Source: Lunularia cruciata
Taxonomy: Eukaryota > Streptophyta > Marchantiopsida > Lunulariales > Lunulariaceae
Direction of reading: 5' to 3'
Assembly (NCBI GenBank): GCA_948567375.1
Contig: OX419762.1
Coordinates: forward strand, 20,886,727-20,950,726
DNA length: 64,000 nt
Part shown: piece by piece, positions 11,305-23,650 of the stretch
How positions within the stretch are numbered: position 1 is the first letter of the stretch
Layout of the letters: every line of letters starts with the position of its first letter
Position numbers and translations under genes: made by a program
Notes under the pieces: generated by a model
What the model was told of the DNA's origin: nothing
The model's input: the letters and a program-made list of their open reading frames with translations, nothing else
The model's database searches: none

Positions 11305-12390
11305 ATGGATCCGTAGTTGCAAGAGTTGGTGCAAGGAATGCAAGGGATGCTGAATGAATTTCGAGAGATTAAGATGACCATGGAGACATTACAAAGTCAA
11401 GTGCAGATCCTCAGGAACGATCAAGCCATGCAAGGAGAAGAGCCATCTCAAAACCCAATACCTGCGACTGAAGTACTTGGAGAGGCACCCGTGCCTAAAA
11501 ACCCTATCAACGATGAAGCCACATTGCTACTCCGGATGAAGAAGACCTGCAACATCGAGCCTTACAAGGGGCAGCGTATGATGGGAGTAGTGGAAAATTG
11601 GATCTCGAGAATGATTCGATATTTCCGATTGTTCTCAATAGAGATCACAGAGCATGCTGCAGGTGTGTTTGCATGTGGATACTTGACCGATAAAGCCCTC
11701 ACATGGTATGATGCTTGGGAATGATCCATGTTGGCAGGGAGAAGGGAGGTCACATGGACAGCAATGCAAGAAGGACTGCTGAAGAATTTCCAATCGGTGG
11801 ATTCTGTGCAAATGGCTCGAACTTGACTATGGAGATTGAGACAGAAGAATAGCATACAAGAGTATGTGAAGGCATTTCTGGATCTACAAGTTGCAATTAT
11901 AGACATGAGTCCAGTAGAGGCTCTCGACAATTTCAAACAAGGGTCGAAAGAGCGGATTTGCCAAGAAGTCATGGTGCAAAACCCTCGCACGGTATTTGAA
12001 GCCATTGCTTGTGCATAGAGAATAGCAGGAGCATTAGATGGAGGTGAAGAAGTAGTTCTACCTCAACATTATCGGGCAAGAATGCCACACATGGGTGGAC
12101 CAGTACCAATGGAATTGGGCAACCTTTGATTCTGGGACCAAGGAGCACGATCGCTTCAAGGAGAGCGAGGATGGGTAGAAGAACAAAGAGATGGAGTCCC
12201 ACGAGGAGAAGGGACTCGAGGAGAACAACGTCGTTGTTTTAATTGTGGCCGTATTGGGCACATATCTACCAACTGTCACACTCGTTTCCCTAGAGGCCCT
12301 CGGCCTTTGTACAGGCAATCTTTGAACAACATGGAGAGGCACATTGAAGAGGAGGGAGTGGAAATCACTTTGGAAAACAAAGATCACTAG
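11305..12390 (+). pseudogene. B gag
   Basis: Starts at the ATG of ATGGATCCGTAG, whose third codon is already a stop (CAG in A and F). The longest piece, 11317-11724, covers the coiled leader (TMETLQSQVQILRNDQ), KKTCNIEPYKGQR and LTDKALTWYDAWE. Then come stops at the points where F has CGA or TGG codons. The CCHC knuckle near 12230-12275 reads CFNCGRIGHISTNC. Length of 362 codons including the stop, with no net frameshift, matches the family. Nonfunctional through nonsense changes. Confidence 0.88.
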
Positions 12391-13160
12391 TAAATGTACC
12401 TCACGGCCTTATTGGCTCAATAAGGAAGCAAAAAAGCAAGGGAAGGAAGAATAATAATGCGCAAAGATCCCGAAAGGCAACCTCACAATTGATTGTCGTG
12501 AATGGAATCCTTGAAGGTAATCAAGTGAGAGTATTAATAGATCCGAGAGCAATAGAGAATTTCTTGTCTCGCTCTGTTGCAATAAGATTAGGGATGGATC
12601 TAGAGAGAGATGGAAGTGAAGAAGTCGAGTTACCAAATGGGCAAACAGAGAGGATTGAATCATTACCTAGACGGGTAACCCTCTCTGTAGGAGAATATCA
12701 AGAAGCAATTGAATGGCAAGTGATACAGTTAGCTCGTTATGATGCAATTTTCGGCATGCCATGGATAGAGCAGTACAACCCTATGGTGGATTGGAGGAAG
12801 AAAGTAGTGAGAACCCACCAATGGTCAATCATTGGGGTTAAAGAAAAATCACACAGGTAGAAACTACCTCTATATTTCGTAGGGACGGCAATTGTCTATA
12901 AGATCGATAGATGTTTTAAGGGTCTAATAAGAGAAGTCCAGAGTGCACAACTCAATGGACAAATTCCTTAGAAATTGAAGGATGTGGTGGATGAGTTTCA
13001 AGATGTCTTTCTTGATGATCTACCCTCAGGATTACCACCAAAAAGGCGAGTAGATCACAAAATATAGACACTCCCGGGGAAGACACCTCCTTGTAAGGCC
13101 CCATATTGCCTATCACCTCATGAGTTAGAGGAGTGTAAGACTCAAATTGAGGAGATGCTG
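12391..13160 (+). pseudogene. B protease
   Basis: Open at 12489-12860 with VVNGILEGNQ and the active-site loop VLIDPRAIENFLSRS: D-P-G of sister copies has become D-P-R, so the catalytic glycine is lost. FGMPWIEQYNPMVDW follows. Further stops occur at about 12860, 12970 and 13067 before the RT. Confidence 0.85.
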
Positions 13161-14400
13161 CAGAAAGGGTTCATCCAACCTAGCGTATCACCATATAGGG
13201 CCCCTGTCTTGTTTGTGAAGAAGAAAGATGGTACAATGTGCATGTGCATTGACTATCGGGGTCTCAATCAGCAAACAGTGAAGAACAAATACCCCTTACC
13301 TCGCATGGATGACCTGTTTGATCAACTCCATGGAGTGAGATACTTCACCAAACTAGACTTGCGGAGCGGTTACAATCAAATCCGAATTGCAGAGGAGGAT
13401 GTGTACAAAATTGCCTTTTGAACTAGGTATGGCCACTTTGAGTATCTTGTGATGCCTTTTGGCCTCACCAATGCACCTGCCACTTTCATGACTCTAATGA
13501 ACAACATATTTCATCCATACTTGGATAAGTCTATTATCGTCTTCCTAGATGATATCTAAGTATACAGTAGCATGATGACAGAACACAAACAACATCTACA
13601 AGAGGTCCTCCAGATTCTAAGATAAAATCAGTTGTATGCCAAAATCTCAAAGTGTGAGTTTGGCAAGTTTGAAGTAGACTACTTGGGGCATAGAGTAAGT
13701 GAAGAGGGCATTCAAGTATTGACTAATAAAATAGAAGTCATTCAAAAATGGAGTGCCCTTGAAGAGCAGACTCAACTTAAGAGCTTCTTGGGGTTGGCAG
13801 GATTCTATTGTAGATTTGTCAAGGACTTTTCCAAGGTTGCACAGCCTTTAACGGCACTACTTGGCAAGGGGAAGAAGTAGACATGGGGAACTGCACAAGA
13901 GTTGGCCTTTCAAGAATTGAAGGCTGCCTTGTTACATGCACCAATCTTGAAGTGGTATGACCCAAAACGTCCAATCAAGTTGGCTATAGATGCATCAGGC
14001 GTAGAAATAGGAGCAATCCGACAACAAGAGTGGCATGCGGATGGCATCCAATTGCACATTTCTCTCAAAAGTTGTTACTGGCAGAACGTAACTACCACAC
14101 CACAAAATGAGAAGAGCTAGCCATCGTTTTAGCAACCAAGCATTGGAAGCACTACTTGGGCAAGAAGGCATTTGTAGTAGAGACAGACCACAAACCTCTA
14201 GTCTACCTCGAGACGCAGAAGGATCTATCTTGTCGCCAAATTTGGTAGGCAAAGTGGCAACAATGCTTCAACATGACAATCACATATATGGAAGGTAAGA
14301 AGCAACTTGCAGATGCATTCATCCGCATGCCAATGGCCAACAACTTGGTGGTAGAGGTTAAGATTAACCCTGAATTCTGGCAAGAGATTCTGGCTGCTAC
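13161..14400 (+). pseudogene. B reverse transcriptase and RNase H
   Basis: RT pieces read [19 protein letters not shown] and [15 protein letters not shown] (13155-13421), then after a stop [16 protein letters not shown] and IVFLDDI-stop (near 13558). The stop falls directly after the catalytic LDD. The thumb is at 13632-13880 and RNase H at 13902-14340 ([32 protein letters not shown]). A frame change occurs near 14030-14100. Confidence 0.87.
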
Positions 14401-14489
14401 AAAAACTGATCCATAGATTGTAGAAGCACAATCATCCAAAGGTGTCACCAACACCCAAGGACTCACCTTTCGGGATGGCAGATTATGGA

Positions 14490-15817
14490 TCCCAAATGTC
14501 CCAGAATTACGCACCACCATTCTAGCGGAATGTCATGATTCGGCCATTGCAGCTCATGTCGGAGTGGCCAAGACCTTGGATGCAGTCAAGCGCCATTACT
14601 ATTGGCCCAAGATGAGCAACGACGTGATGGATTATGTGCGTAGCTGCTTACTTTGTCAATAGAACAAAGCTTCTAATCAAGCTCCTACAGGGCTCCTTCA
14701 ACCTCTCCCCACTCCTACCCAACGTTGGGAACAAGTGAGTATAGATCTCGTCTGTGAATTACCCAAGACCACCTCAGAGTTTGACTCCATTGTGGTCTTT
14801 GTGGACCGGCTCAACAAAATGATTCATGTACGCCCTACCACCAAGGAGGTGACCGCTCCACAACTAGCTCAATTGTACTTAGATGTAGTCTTTGCTCACC
14901 ATGGCTTGTCTAGATAACTCATCACCGATAGAGGCACCCAATTCACCAGTTTGTTTTGGGGAACAATCTTTGGTTTCTTCAAAACCAAGTTGGCCATGTC
15001 CATAGCTTACCACCCACAAATAGATGCCAAACAAAGTGGGCTAATTGCACGATTGAAGACATGTTACATGGCTTCACCTTAGAAGAGCAAGAGAGGTGGG
15101 ACACCCTACTCCCATTGGTAGAATTCGCTTACAACAATTTAGTGAATGCATCCACCGAGGTCACTCCATTCTTCCTCATGTATGGTGAGCATCCCTTCAC
15201 CCCTTCTAGCTTGATGAAGATCCGTCTAGTGGCTACCAAGGTCGATGCAGTCAACACATTGGTTTCTAGAATCCAACAAGGTGTGGAGAGTGCCAAGCAC
15301 AAATTACAGATTGCGCAAAATTGACAGAAGCAGTATACTGATGCACATCATCAGCACATGGAGTTCAATGTTGGGAATCAAGTGTGGCTATCAACAACCA
15401 ACCTCACATTAGTTGGACCTCGTAAGCTTAGACCTTGTTTTATTGGGCCTTTTTGATTCTTTGTTGCATCGGCACTGTGTGGCCTATCACCTTGAGCTAC
15501 CACCACACATGAAGATCCCTCTAGTGTTCCATGTCTCCTTACTATGCAGATATGCTCCCCGATCAAGCCAGGGTCATTCCACACCAGACATTCGACCTTG
15601 TCCAACACTCATTGATGGCAGAGAGGAATATGAAGTGGAGCGGATTCTCCAAAAATGCATGCGTGGTACTCGCCACCCACGGGTGGACTATCTAGTACAA
15701 TGGAAAGGGGATCTCCTCTATGAAGCAACCTGGGAGCCCACTGCCAATTTGGCACATGCACCGGTGTTGGTGCAAGTATTTGAGCAACAATTGCACAACA
15801 AGGACGTTGCGTCTTAA
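14490..15817 (+). pseudogene. B integrase plus chromodomain
   Basis: Zinc-binding part: ECHDSAIAAHVGVAKTL, HYYWPKM, SCLLCQ. Core: SIDLVCELP (D), ITDRGTQFTSLFW (D); the expected QTDGQTERAN glutamate region is altered (frame change near 15020). C-terminal module: SRIQQGVE, VWLSTTNLTLVGP. Chromodomain 15611-15817: EYEVERILQK, RHPRVDYLVQWKGD, LYEATWEP, ending DVAS-stop at 15817. Chromodomains bind modified histone tails and steer insertion, consistent with nesting in other repeats. Confidence 0.87.
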
Positions 15818-15830
15818 AAGGAGGGAGGTC

Positions 15831-16564
15831 TGTAATACCAAGAGCTAGCCATATTTTCTAGATGTGAAATTTGGTTTGGTAACATCTAGAATGATGTTAT
15901 ACATGATGGTCAAAATAGATAAGATAGAAGTATCACTAAAAGAGTACTTCTACTAATAGGGCAGAAACCAAAATAGACTTGAGAACCTTAGAACCAATAG
16001 CTAGACATATGATTTAAAGGTGAGATTTGGTTCGGTAACATCTGGAAGGATGTTACACATGATGGAGTAAACAGATCAGAAAGAGGTATCACCAAAAGGG
16101 GACTTCTACTAATAGAGTAGGAATTGAAATATGCGTGAAATCTTTGAAGGCAATTTTAGAGGCCTAAACGGATGCATTAGGCCTAAAAGATTTGCAGATT
16201 CCACCCCCAACACAGGAAAGGCTGGCCTTTCCTCCCCTCTGCTTTGTCTCGTTGAGAGCTTTCCAACGGTACCTTACGTGATTCTAAGATTCCTACAAGA
16301 AGATTCCCTAAAAGATTCCATCTGGTCAAAGCTTGTTGACCAACCAGATAGGACCTAGACCAGACATGTCACCCATCCAAGTAAGTAATCCAAGGGTGGA
16401 GCTTGCTGACATGTCACCTATCTGTGTCCCTAATCCTATGGTGGAGCTTCCTTGGCGGAGATCTTCTTTGTCTATTTAATGAAGAGAGGGTGCTCCCTTG
16501 GGGCATCGATTGTTTGAGTGTGCAATCTGTGTTTTCTCTCTTCTCTTGTCCTCAGAGTATTACA
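15831..16564 (+). repeat. B 3' LTR
   Basis: 734 bp, same ends as the 5' LTR, preceded by the AAAAGGAGGGAGGTC polypurine tract and followed by the CTATG duplication. Confidence 0.95.
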
Positions 16565-16569
16565 CTATG

Positions 16570-17675
16570 AAAGGTCCAAAGTACTTAGGCAGGAACTTCT
16601 TTTGCACTCTCTTGAATCGAATGGAATCAAACAATATTACCCAATCACCTTCTTTTAAAGGCTTCACCTTCTTCTTGCCTTGCCTCTTGTCATAGCTCTC
16701 CTTTTTTTCCTTTGGGCGTACTCCACTTGAACCATAGCAACTACTCTTGCCTCTTCCAACTCCATGAGTTGATTCTTCCTTGAATTCTCTTCATCACCTC
16801 CTTGTGCTTTCTTCAATCTCCTATGATTGCTTTGGAAGGTATGAAGATCAAAGTGAATAGGTAAGGTAGATTCAATATCATATACCAATTGAAATGGAGA
16901 ATAGTTGATGGAAGTCTTCATGGTTATCCTATACTCCCACAAAACTACATGAATCCTCTTGTCCCAATGATGTTTAGCCCCCTCCATTCCTGCATCTTTG
17001 GCCAACATCATGCACAAGGTCTGATTGGTTCTCTCTGCCAAGCCATTGGAATTTGGATTATAGGATGTAATTACTCTATGTGTGATAGAGAAATGTTGTA
17101 GCATGGCTGTAGTTATGCTTCATGTAAAATCTCCTCCTCTATCAAAAACCAACTCCAAAGGGCATCCAATTCTAGTGATAATGCATTCATAAAGAAATCT
17201 ACCAACTTCATCTTCATTCTTGTCCCTCAATGGTCTAGCCTCAACCCACTTGGTATGGTGATCAGTTACTACCACAATGTAACAATTGTTCCTTGGGGTC
17301 TATTGAGAGGACCTATAAAATCAATTCTCCACTTCTCAAAAGGTCCTAGCAATGGAATTGATCTAAGTGGTGGAGTGGACATAGAATTTCTAGCAAAATC
17401 TTGACAAACATGACAAGTTTTGCATTATCAAGACAATCCTTGAAAATCCCTCTCCAATGGTAACATGCATCTAGAATCTTGAAAGCAGTCACCTTTCCTA
17501 CAAAGTGTCCTCCACATACTAAACCTTCATGAAACTCCTTTATGAGTAGGATAGACTCTTCCTTACCCACTGTTCTTTGAAGTAGACCATCCTCTCCTTG
17601 GTGAAAAATAATATCTCTCACCATTGTATGAGGTCTAGATCTTGCTGCAAGAGCCTTCTTCTCCCTAGCATGCAT
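16570..17675 (-). pseudogene. C integrase (right of B)
   Basis: Minus-strand integrase of Athila/Tat type. Zinc-binding part at 17346-17675: AREKKALAARSRPHTMVRD, EFHEGLVCGGHFVGKVT. The core (about 17105-17345) is frame-broken. The core end and C-terminal part at 16664-17104 read LAERTNQTLCMMLAKDAGM and RRLKKAQGGDEE. B inserted where D reads KYFGPFIV, the GPY/F motif. Several stops make it nonfunctional. Confidence 0.85.
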
Positions 17676-19020
17676 CTATTTTGGATAGTTACCTCTTGTC
17701 ACAAAATCCACAATCTCCTTGTACTCCATTGGAACCTCTTGAGTGACTGAGATTGTCATGAGCTCCTCATCCGAGAAGGAATCAACCATTGGCTCATCTC
17801 CATCAAGATCATAGGCCCTAGATAACAAATCTGCATTTGCATGTTTCTTCCTTGGCTTATCCTCAATGGTGTAGTCATACTCAGACAAGAGTATCATCCA
17901 TCTTGCTAGTCTCTCTTCCACATTAGGCTTGTTGAAGATGTACTTCAAAGCCTTGTGATCTGTGATAATGGTGGCTTTCCCTCCAATCAAGTGGTATCTA
18001 AACTTCTTCAGACCAAAGATCATTGTCATTCTCTCTCTATGATAGAGTGGTTCTTTTTTGCTAAAACCATCTGCCTACTAGCATAATTTATTGGGAGATC
18101 ATGCACATCTTGGTCTAATTGACTAAGAGTGCATTCTATAGCTACATTATAAGCATCAATGTAGAGGATGAAAGGCTTACTCCAATCAGGTTTAGCAAGA
18201 ATTGGAGCTACAACAAGGGATTGCTTGAGCTCCTCAAAAGCTTTGAGAACCTCTTTGTCCTCCAAAATCACCATGTATTCTACACCCTTCTTCATGTAGA
18301 TGGTCAATGCATAAGCCTTATTAAAAGATGAGAAGATGAACCTCTTATAGTACCCAACCATCCCCAAGAATTGGCATAACTTTGTCAATCTTGAAGGGAA
18401 TGGAAGGTCTAAGATTTTCCTCATCTTCTTAGGATCAATTGCTATTCCATCCGTGGAGATGATGTGCCCCAAAACTAAACCTTCTTCACACCCAAAATGT
18501 AATTCTTTGGGTTAAGTGATGCATTTACCTCATCCAAGCGTTGCAAGACCTTGATTAGATGCTCAAAGTGCTCCTCCTTGCTCCCATAGACACAAAAGTC
18601 ATCAATGAAGTCTCTCACAAATTTCCCAATGAAAGGTTCAAATACCTTGTTCATGAACGGTTAGAATATGGCTGGACCATTGCAAAGACCAAAAGGCATG
18701 ACCTTGAAAATGTAAGTTCTCCAAGGTGCGGTGAATGTGGTGAGTTGTTGATGCTCTAGTGCAATCTTGATTTGGTTATACCCACTATAATCATCTCCAA
18801 AATTGTACCTCTCATGACTTGCAACCTCCTCCAAGTTCTCATCAAGGAATGGCAAGGGATAAAATTCCTTCTTAGTAACAACTTTAAGCTTCTTGTAATC
18901 CACACATACCCCAAGCTTGCCATTCTTTTTTTTCACAATCACAATAGAAGACACTGATTCCAAATTCTCCACCTCAAAGATAAATTCAGCCACCTTGAGC
19001 TTATCAATCTCCTCCTTCAC
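17676..19020 (-). pseudogene. C reverse transcriptase and RNase H
   Basis: More complete than in D. RNase H is at 17676-18029 (KATIITDHKALKYIFNKP, KKHANADLLSRAYD). The RT thumb is at 18026-18472 (LTKLCQFLGMVGYYKRFIF). The catalytic motif, read from the minus strand near 18575-18605, is FIDDFCVYGSKEEHFEHL. Fingers/palm are within 18661-19509 (VCVDYKKLKVVTKKEFYPLP, DYSGYNQIKIA). Frames are broken between these blocks. The DGYSGYNQI-type motif and lack of chromodomain point to the Athila/Tat side of plant Ty3/gypsy. Confidence 0.85.
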
Positions 19021-19608
19021 CACCAAAGATATTGGTGGGCTAATGTGACATTGCTTTTGGCAGAATTGTCTTGCATGTGATTCCACCTCAATCTTATGCT
19101 CCTCCAAGGTGACTTCCTTTAGATCCTTGTAACTTAAAGCAAACACATGGATAAACTTATGGAAAATCTCCTCAAATCTTACCTTCTCCTCCTTGGTGAC
19201 ATTTGGACCATACTTGAGAGTAGATAACCTTCTTTCTATCTCTTCAAATGTCAATGGTGATTTATTTGGGTCCCTCAAAACCTCTAGCTTAGGTGAAAAA
19301 TCCATAGCACACAAGGGATACACATCTAAATCAGATTCAGATTCATCTTCCTCTGTGGAAGTCTCCTCTTCCATGCTTGTGTCCACACCTAAAGCTCCTT
19401 CTTTTGAATCTGATTCCCAATAATCAGAAGAAAGTGTATCTGAATGTGAAGTGTTGGTGGTGTTAGTGATTGGAACTGTCACTCTATGGTTTGATGGCCC
19501 AATCTTCAAGTACTCTTTGTGTCATCAATCAATTGTGCATGTTGTTTTCAACCATGGCCTCTCAAAAAGAAAATCATAGCTTGAATCTTTCAAGACTTGG
19601 AAAGTCAT
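19021..19608 (-). pseudogene. C protease-RT linker remnant
   Basis: Minus strand carries the acidic linker (EEETSTEEDESESDLDVYPL) and MKIGPSNHRVTVP, colinear with 24480-25050 of D. Homology to D stops near 19605, inside the pre-linker LFxxPWL motif, and resumes with what is 27745 in D; the protease active site and all of gag are gone. Confidence 0.82.
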
Positions 19609-20123
19609 GCAAAGTCATAGTGAATTTTCTTAGAAAGTTTCACAACAATCCATTGAAAATTGAAGAAATGGCAAACTTTGTACAATTTTCTAGAGAGCAT
19701 GCAGTTATGGGAGCAATTTACCCTATCAATTTACCCTATTTTTAAAATTCTAGCCGTGTGCGCATAATAGCTCTCACAATAATTTCAAGTATCATAACTA
19801 AAAGATAACCCAAACTATCATGTGTAGAAATTTCAAGTCCAAATCTCAACCTTGAGATTTTGCCCAAAATCACCTTAATCCCCAAAATCTGCAATCCACC
19901 TCACACAATCTCTCATGTGTACAAGATGTACAAAATCACCTCAAAGACATCATAATGACCTGCAAGGTATAAAAATAGGTCCAAGTTCTCTACAGAAATC
20001 CAGCCCTCTCCTCCCCTAGAGTTCTCTCCAAGTGAGCTCTCATAGCCTCCTTCTATTAAATATAGAATTGTATATGGTACATTATTTTGCCTTTTAGAGA
20101 GGTCCCTACAATAGAACCAAAAA
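19609..20123 (-). other. C 5' leader and degraded primer site
   Basis: Noncoding leader colinear with 27745-28255 of D. The primer site at 20105-20119 is a decayed version of D's (plus strand CCTACAATAGAACCA against CCGGCAACGGAACCA). Confidence 0.8.
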
Positions 20124-20815
20124 TGTGAGATGGCTTGTCTCTCACTTAGGATGAACCTCTCATGGCTATTATGGTAGCACACCATGGACTAAGAAGGCAA
20201 GGAACCCCAACTCCATCATACTCCTCCAACGCTAACACTTCAAGACTCAAGACATTACTCACTAGAGAAATCAATGAGAGAGAGAGAGAAAGTTGCAAAT
20301 GAAAGGATGATGAATACCTGAACACCCCTTGTTAATATACTTGTGAAATAGTTATGCACTCAAGTTACTATTTACCACAGTAACTCAAGTTACTAGGCTA
20401 AAAGTCAAGTAAAGTGAAAAAGTATAAAGGAATATCAATCTACATGAGCATATTCTACTAATTATATGCTCTTATCTTGAGTCAACCACTTATTCAAGGA
20501 TTTCTTCACATAGGCTATCCTTGGAGTATAAAAGAATCCAAAACAAAAAGGCTTGCTTGCACAGAGTTCTCAACTCTTTCCTTAAAGCCAAACACCTAGG
20601 AATAATACCAAATCAACACACTAGAATCCAAAATATTAGTGCTCATCTTTTCCACTTCCTCTAAAGTAAGGTCCACACTATTTAACTAGGATTAACTTTA
20701 GCTAATCATGACCAATGTAGAACCATCCTTTATCTCTATACAAATAATATCTCTCAAGTATTTGTTATATCAAGCTAAATATCACAATACCACACATGCA
20801 CAAATGGGTGTTATA
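20124..20815 (-). repeat. C 5' LTR
   Basis: 692 bp; plus strand TGTGAGATGGC ... GGGTGTTATA. The terminal CA is TA, a single transition. Confidence 0.88.
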
Positions 20816-21251
20816 GGGCATGATTGAAACCTTGAACAAGAAGCTACAACTTAAATGAAACCTTGAATTGTATTTCCAATAATAATGCAAGAAGGAGGAA
20901 GCACTTGTGTCTATTATAGCCAAATTGGAAGGAACTTGATTTAGGATTAAGGATTTAGAAGAGAAAGAGAGAGAAAATTTTGCCATTAACATAGACACAA
21001 TGGAGATAGGACAAGATACTTAATTAGTGGTAACCACAAGATGTCAATAGGTACCAAGGGTGATAAACATGAGTTGCCATAGGTGGAGGTATTGGATCAA
21101 CTTATTATTGAAAACTCTGATGGAGCACTATTGCACTAGGATACAAAGCAACTCATAAATGTCTTACAAGGATTGATATGTGAAAACAAAAAATCCCATG
21201 GCATAAGGTTTGTAATTAGGTTGGTAGAAGAGCAATGTAAAAGATGTAGAA
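20816..21251 (+). pseudogene. Decayed coiled-coil coding region (O, part 2)
   Basis: Plus strand reads GMIETLNKKLQLK, then EEALVSIIAKLEGT and RIKDLEEKERENFAINIDT: charged heptad-like sequence resuming the coiled-coil style that broke off at 8344. Stops occur within it. I infer one old gene interrupted by N and C; the link is by character and position, not by a duplicated target site. Confidence 0.35.
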
Positions 21252-21425
21252 TGTAAAAGACTCAAGAGATAAATAGTCAAATATAAGATCACATTGGGAA
21301 CTCTCAATTGAGTGAAACTCCAGAGACCTAGCTTGAGCTTAGGCCTTGGTATTTATAGGCAGCCTAGGTACAAGGATCACAAGAGGCTTCTAAGGAAGGT
21401 TCCTTTTAGAAGTCACATTTCTTGG
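21252..21425 (-). repeat. Family-3 LTR fragment
   Basis: Starts TGTAAAAGACTC and follows the outer ~175 bp of the family-3 LTRs at 30373-30770 and 60689-61100 (shared GGTATT-ATAGGCA, CTAAGGAAGGTT and CTTGGAGTGCA). Breaks off near 21425. Confidence 0.7.
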
Positions 21426-21973
21426 AGTGCATGTGGTGCTTGAGATGTTCAAAATTTCTTAATTTTCCTTTACTTCCTACTTTAAGTAAGTGCTATACAT
21501 ATATTTGGGAAGATACTGCATCATTTTCTATCTCTTCATGGCAAAGAAGCATGGTAATTAAAAAACTATCTTTGTTTTGGGAAAATTTGGTGTTAAGCCA
21601 AAGGAAATTTGCTACAAAGACACTTTTCACATCTAGAGTTTGCACTAGAGACTTAAAAAACTAGAGGCCCAAAGATTGAGAGACCCATAGTTTGACGACC
21701 AAAATACCTTCACTATGAAGGATTTTTAGCACATAGTCCAAGGCTTGTATCTTCATGGTAACATGTCCAAATGGAGAAATATTTATTTTCTTTATATGCT
21801 TCTTTTATTTCCATTGACACCAAGATTGTAGAGTTTGGAGATTAAAGCAAAACTTATGAGTATGTGAACTTTTGAAATTTTAATTAGTTTTAGAGCTAAA
21901 GGAGAATTGGTTTAGAGGATTTTATCCTTGTTGTCACACTTCCAATTCATGTGATCTTTACCTTATTGAGTTC
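21426..21973. other. Unassigned AT-rich interval left of D
   Basis: About 550 bp with only a short open stretch (21422-21664) that resembles nothing I know. No LTR ends or coding motifs seen. Probably part of the decayed host repeat in which D sits. Confidence 0.4.
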
Positions 21974-22666
21974 TGTGAGCCGGCCTGTCTCTCATTCATG
22001 ATGAACCTCTCATGGCTATTATGGTAGCGCACTATGGACTAAGAAGGCAAGGAACCCCAAATCCATCATACGCCTCCAAGGCTAACACTCCAAGACTCAA
22101 GAAATTGCTCACTAAAGAACTCAATGCAAGAGAGATAGTTGCAAATGAAAGGATGATGAGTACCTCCTCACCCCTTCTTTATATACTTGTGAAATAGTTC
22201 CATACCAAAGTTACTAATTACTATAGTAACTCAAGTTACTAGACTAAAAGTCAAGTAAAGTCAAAAAGTAGAAAGGAATATCCATTCACATGGGCATATT
22301 CCACTAGCATGTGATCTTATCTTGACCCAACCACTAAGTCAAGGATTCCTTCACATGGGCTATCCTTGGACTATAGAAGAATCCAAAACAAAAACGCTTG
22401 CGGGCCCAAGAGTTCTCAACTCTTTCCTCAAAGCCAAACACCTAGGGATAATACCAAGTCAACACACTAGAATCCAAAAAAAATTGGTGCTCATCTTTTG
22501 CACCTCCTCTAAAGTAAGGTCCCCTCTATCTTAGCTATGACTAACTCTAGCTAATCATGACTAATGTAGAACCATCCTTCATCTCTATATAAATAATATC
22601 TCTCAAGTACTTGTAATACCAAGCTAAATATCACAATACCACACACATGCATAAATGGGTGTTACA
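21974..22666 (-). repeat. D 3' LTR
   Basis: 693 bp; plus strand TGTGAGCCGGCC ... GGGTGTTACA. Followed by TTTACCCCCAG, i.e. a minus-strand polypurine tract CTGGGGGTAAA at 22667-22677. Confidence 0.92.
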
Positions 22667-22679
22667 TTTACCCCCAGAC

Positions 22680-23640
22680 TAAGTTTTCACCTTCTAAGGT
22701 ACATCTTCAACTTATCATGGTTAATCCTATCAAAGTGTCTTCTCCCCAACTCCTTGAGATCATAGGTGTAATTGCCCTACACCTTCTTCACTATGAAAGG
22801 TCCAAAGTACTTAGGCAAAAGCTTCCTTTTCACTCTCTTGAATCGAATGGAATCAAACAACATTACCCAATCACCTTCTTTGAAAGGCTCCACCTTCTTC
22901 TTGCCTTGCCTCTTGTCATAGCTCTCCTTTTGTCTCTTTGGGCTTGCTCTACTTGAACCATAGCAACTGCTCTTGCTTCTTCCATCTCCATGATTTGTTC
23001 CTTCCTTGACTTCTCTGCATCACCTCCTTGTGCTTTCTTCAATCTCCTATGAATGCTTTGGAAGGTATGAAGATCAAAGAGAATAGGTAGGGTAGACTCA
23101 ATACCATATACCAATTGAAATGGAGAATATCCGGTGGAAGTCTTCATGGTTGTCCTAAACTCCCACAAAACTGCATGAATCCTCTTGTCCCAATGATGTT
23201 TAGCCCCCTCCATTTCTGCATCTTTGGCCAACATCATGCACAAGGTCTGATTGGTTCTCTCTGCCAAGCTATTAAAATTTGGCTTATAGGATGTAGTTAC
23301 TCTATGTGTGATAGAGAAATGTCATAGCATGGCTGTAGTAATGCTTCCAGTAAACTCTCCTCCTCTATCAGAAACCAACTCCAAAGGGCATCCAAATCTA
23401 GTGATAATGCGCTCATAAAAAAATCTACCAACTTCATCTTCATTCTTGTCCCTCAATGGTCTAGCCTCAATGCACTTGGTAAGGTAATCATTAACTACCA
23501 CAATGTACCGATTGTTCCTCGGGGTTCTATTGAGAGGACCTACAAAATCAATTCCCACTTCTCAAAAGGTCCAAGCAATAGAATTGATCTAAGTGGTGGA
23601 GTGGATGTAGACTTTCTAGCAAAAGCTTGACAAACATGAC
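22680..23640 (-). pseudogene. D integrase
   Basis: Core at 23322-23558: MGIDFVGPLNRTPRNN (first D), VSDRGGEFTG (second D). The glutamate region and C-terminal part at 22863-23267 contain AERTNQTLCMMLAKDAEM. The GPY/F module and tail run to about 22680 (KYFGPFIVKKV, then a stop; RINHDKLKMYL). The zinc-binding domain is missing because of the deletion at about 23650. No chromodomain follows. Confidence 0.85.
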
Positions 23641-23650
23641 AAGTTTGTCA

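Larger units (their letters stand above)
9964..16564 (+). mobile_element. Element B: Ty3/gypsy chromovirus, complete but dead
   Basis: Full-length family-1 element: LTRs 9964-10701 and 15831-16564, primer site 10703-10715, gag 11305-12390, protease to chromodomain 12391-15817, polypurine tract 15815-15829. Perfect target duplication CTATG at 9959-9963 and 16565-16569. Coding frames carry many stops, including one immediately after the RT catalytic motif. The two LTRs are closely similar, so insertion into C is later than C's own decay. Confidence 0.96.
9113..20815 (-). mobile_element. Element C: Athila/Tat-like Ty3/gypsy, split by B
   Basis: Family-2 element: 3' LTR 9113-9806, internal 9807-9963 and 16570-20123, 5' LTR 20124-20815, primer site remnant 20105-20119. 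Integrase, RNase H and RT are recognisable on the minus strand, without a chromodomain. Element B plus its CTATG duplication interrupts it at 9964-16569. Compared with D, C has lost about 2.7 kb near 19605 (gag, the upstream zinc-knuckle ORF and the protease active site). Flanks TCAAT and GGGCA do not match, so the target duplication has decayed or a flank has been lost. Confidence 0.9.

Noticed and set aside
9108-20820. Target duplication for C
   Set aside because: Flanks TCAAT and GGGCA do not match; I could not find a shifted alternative.
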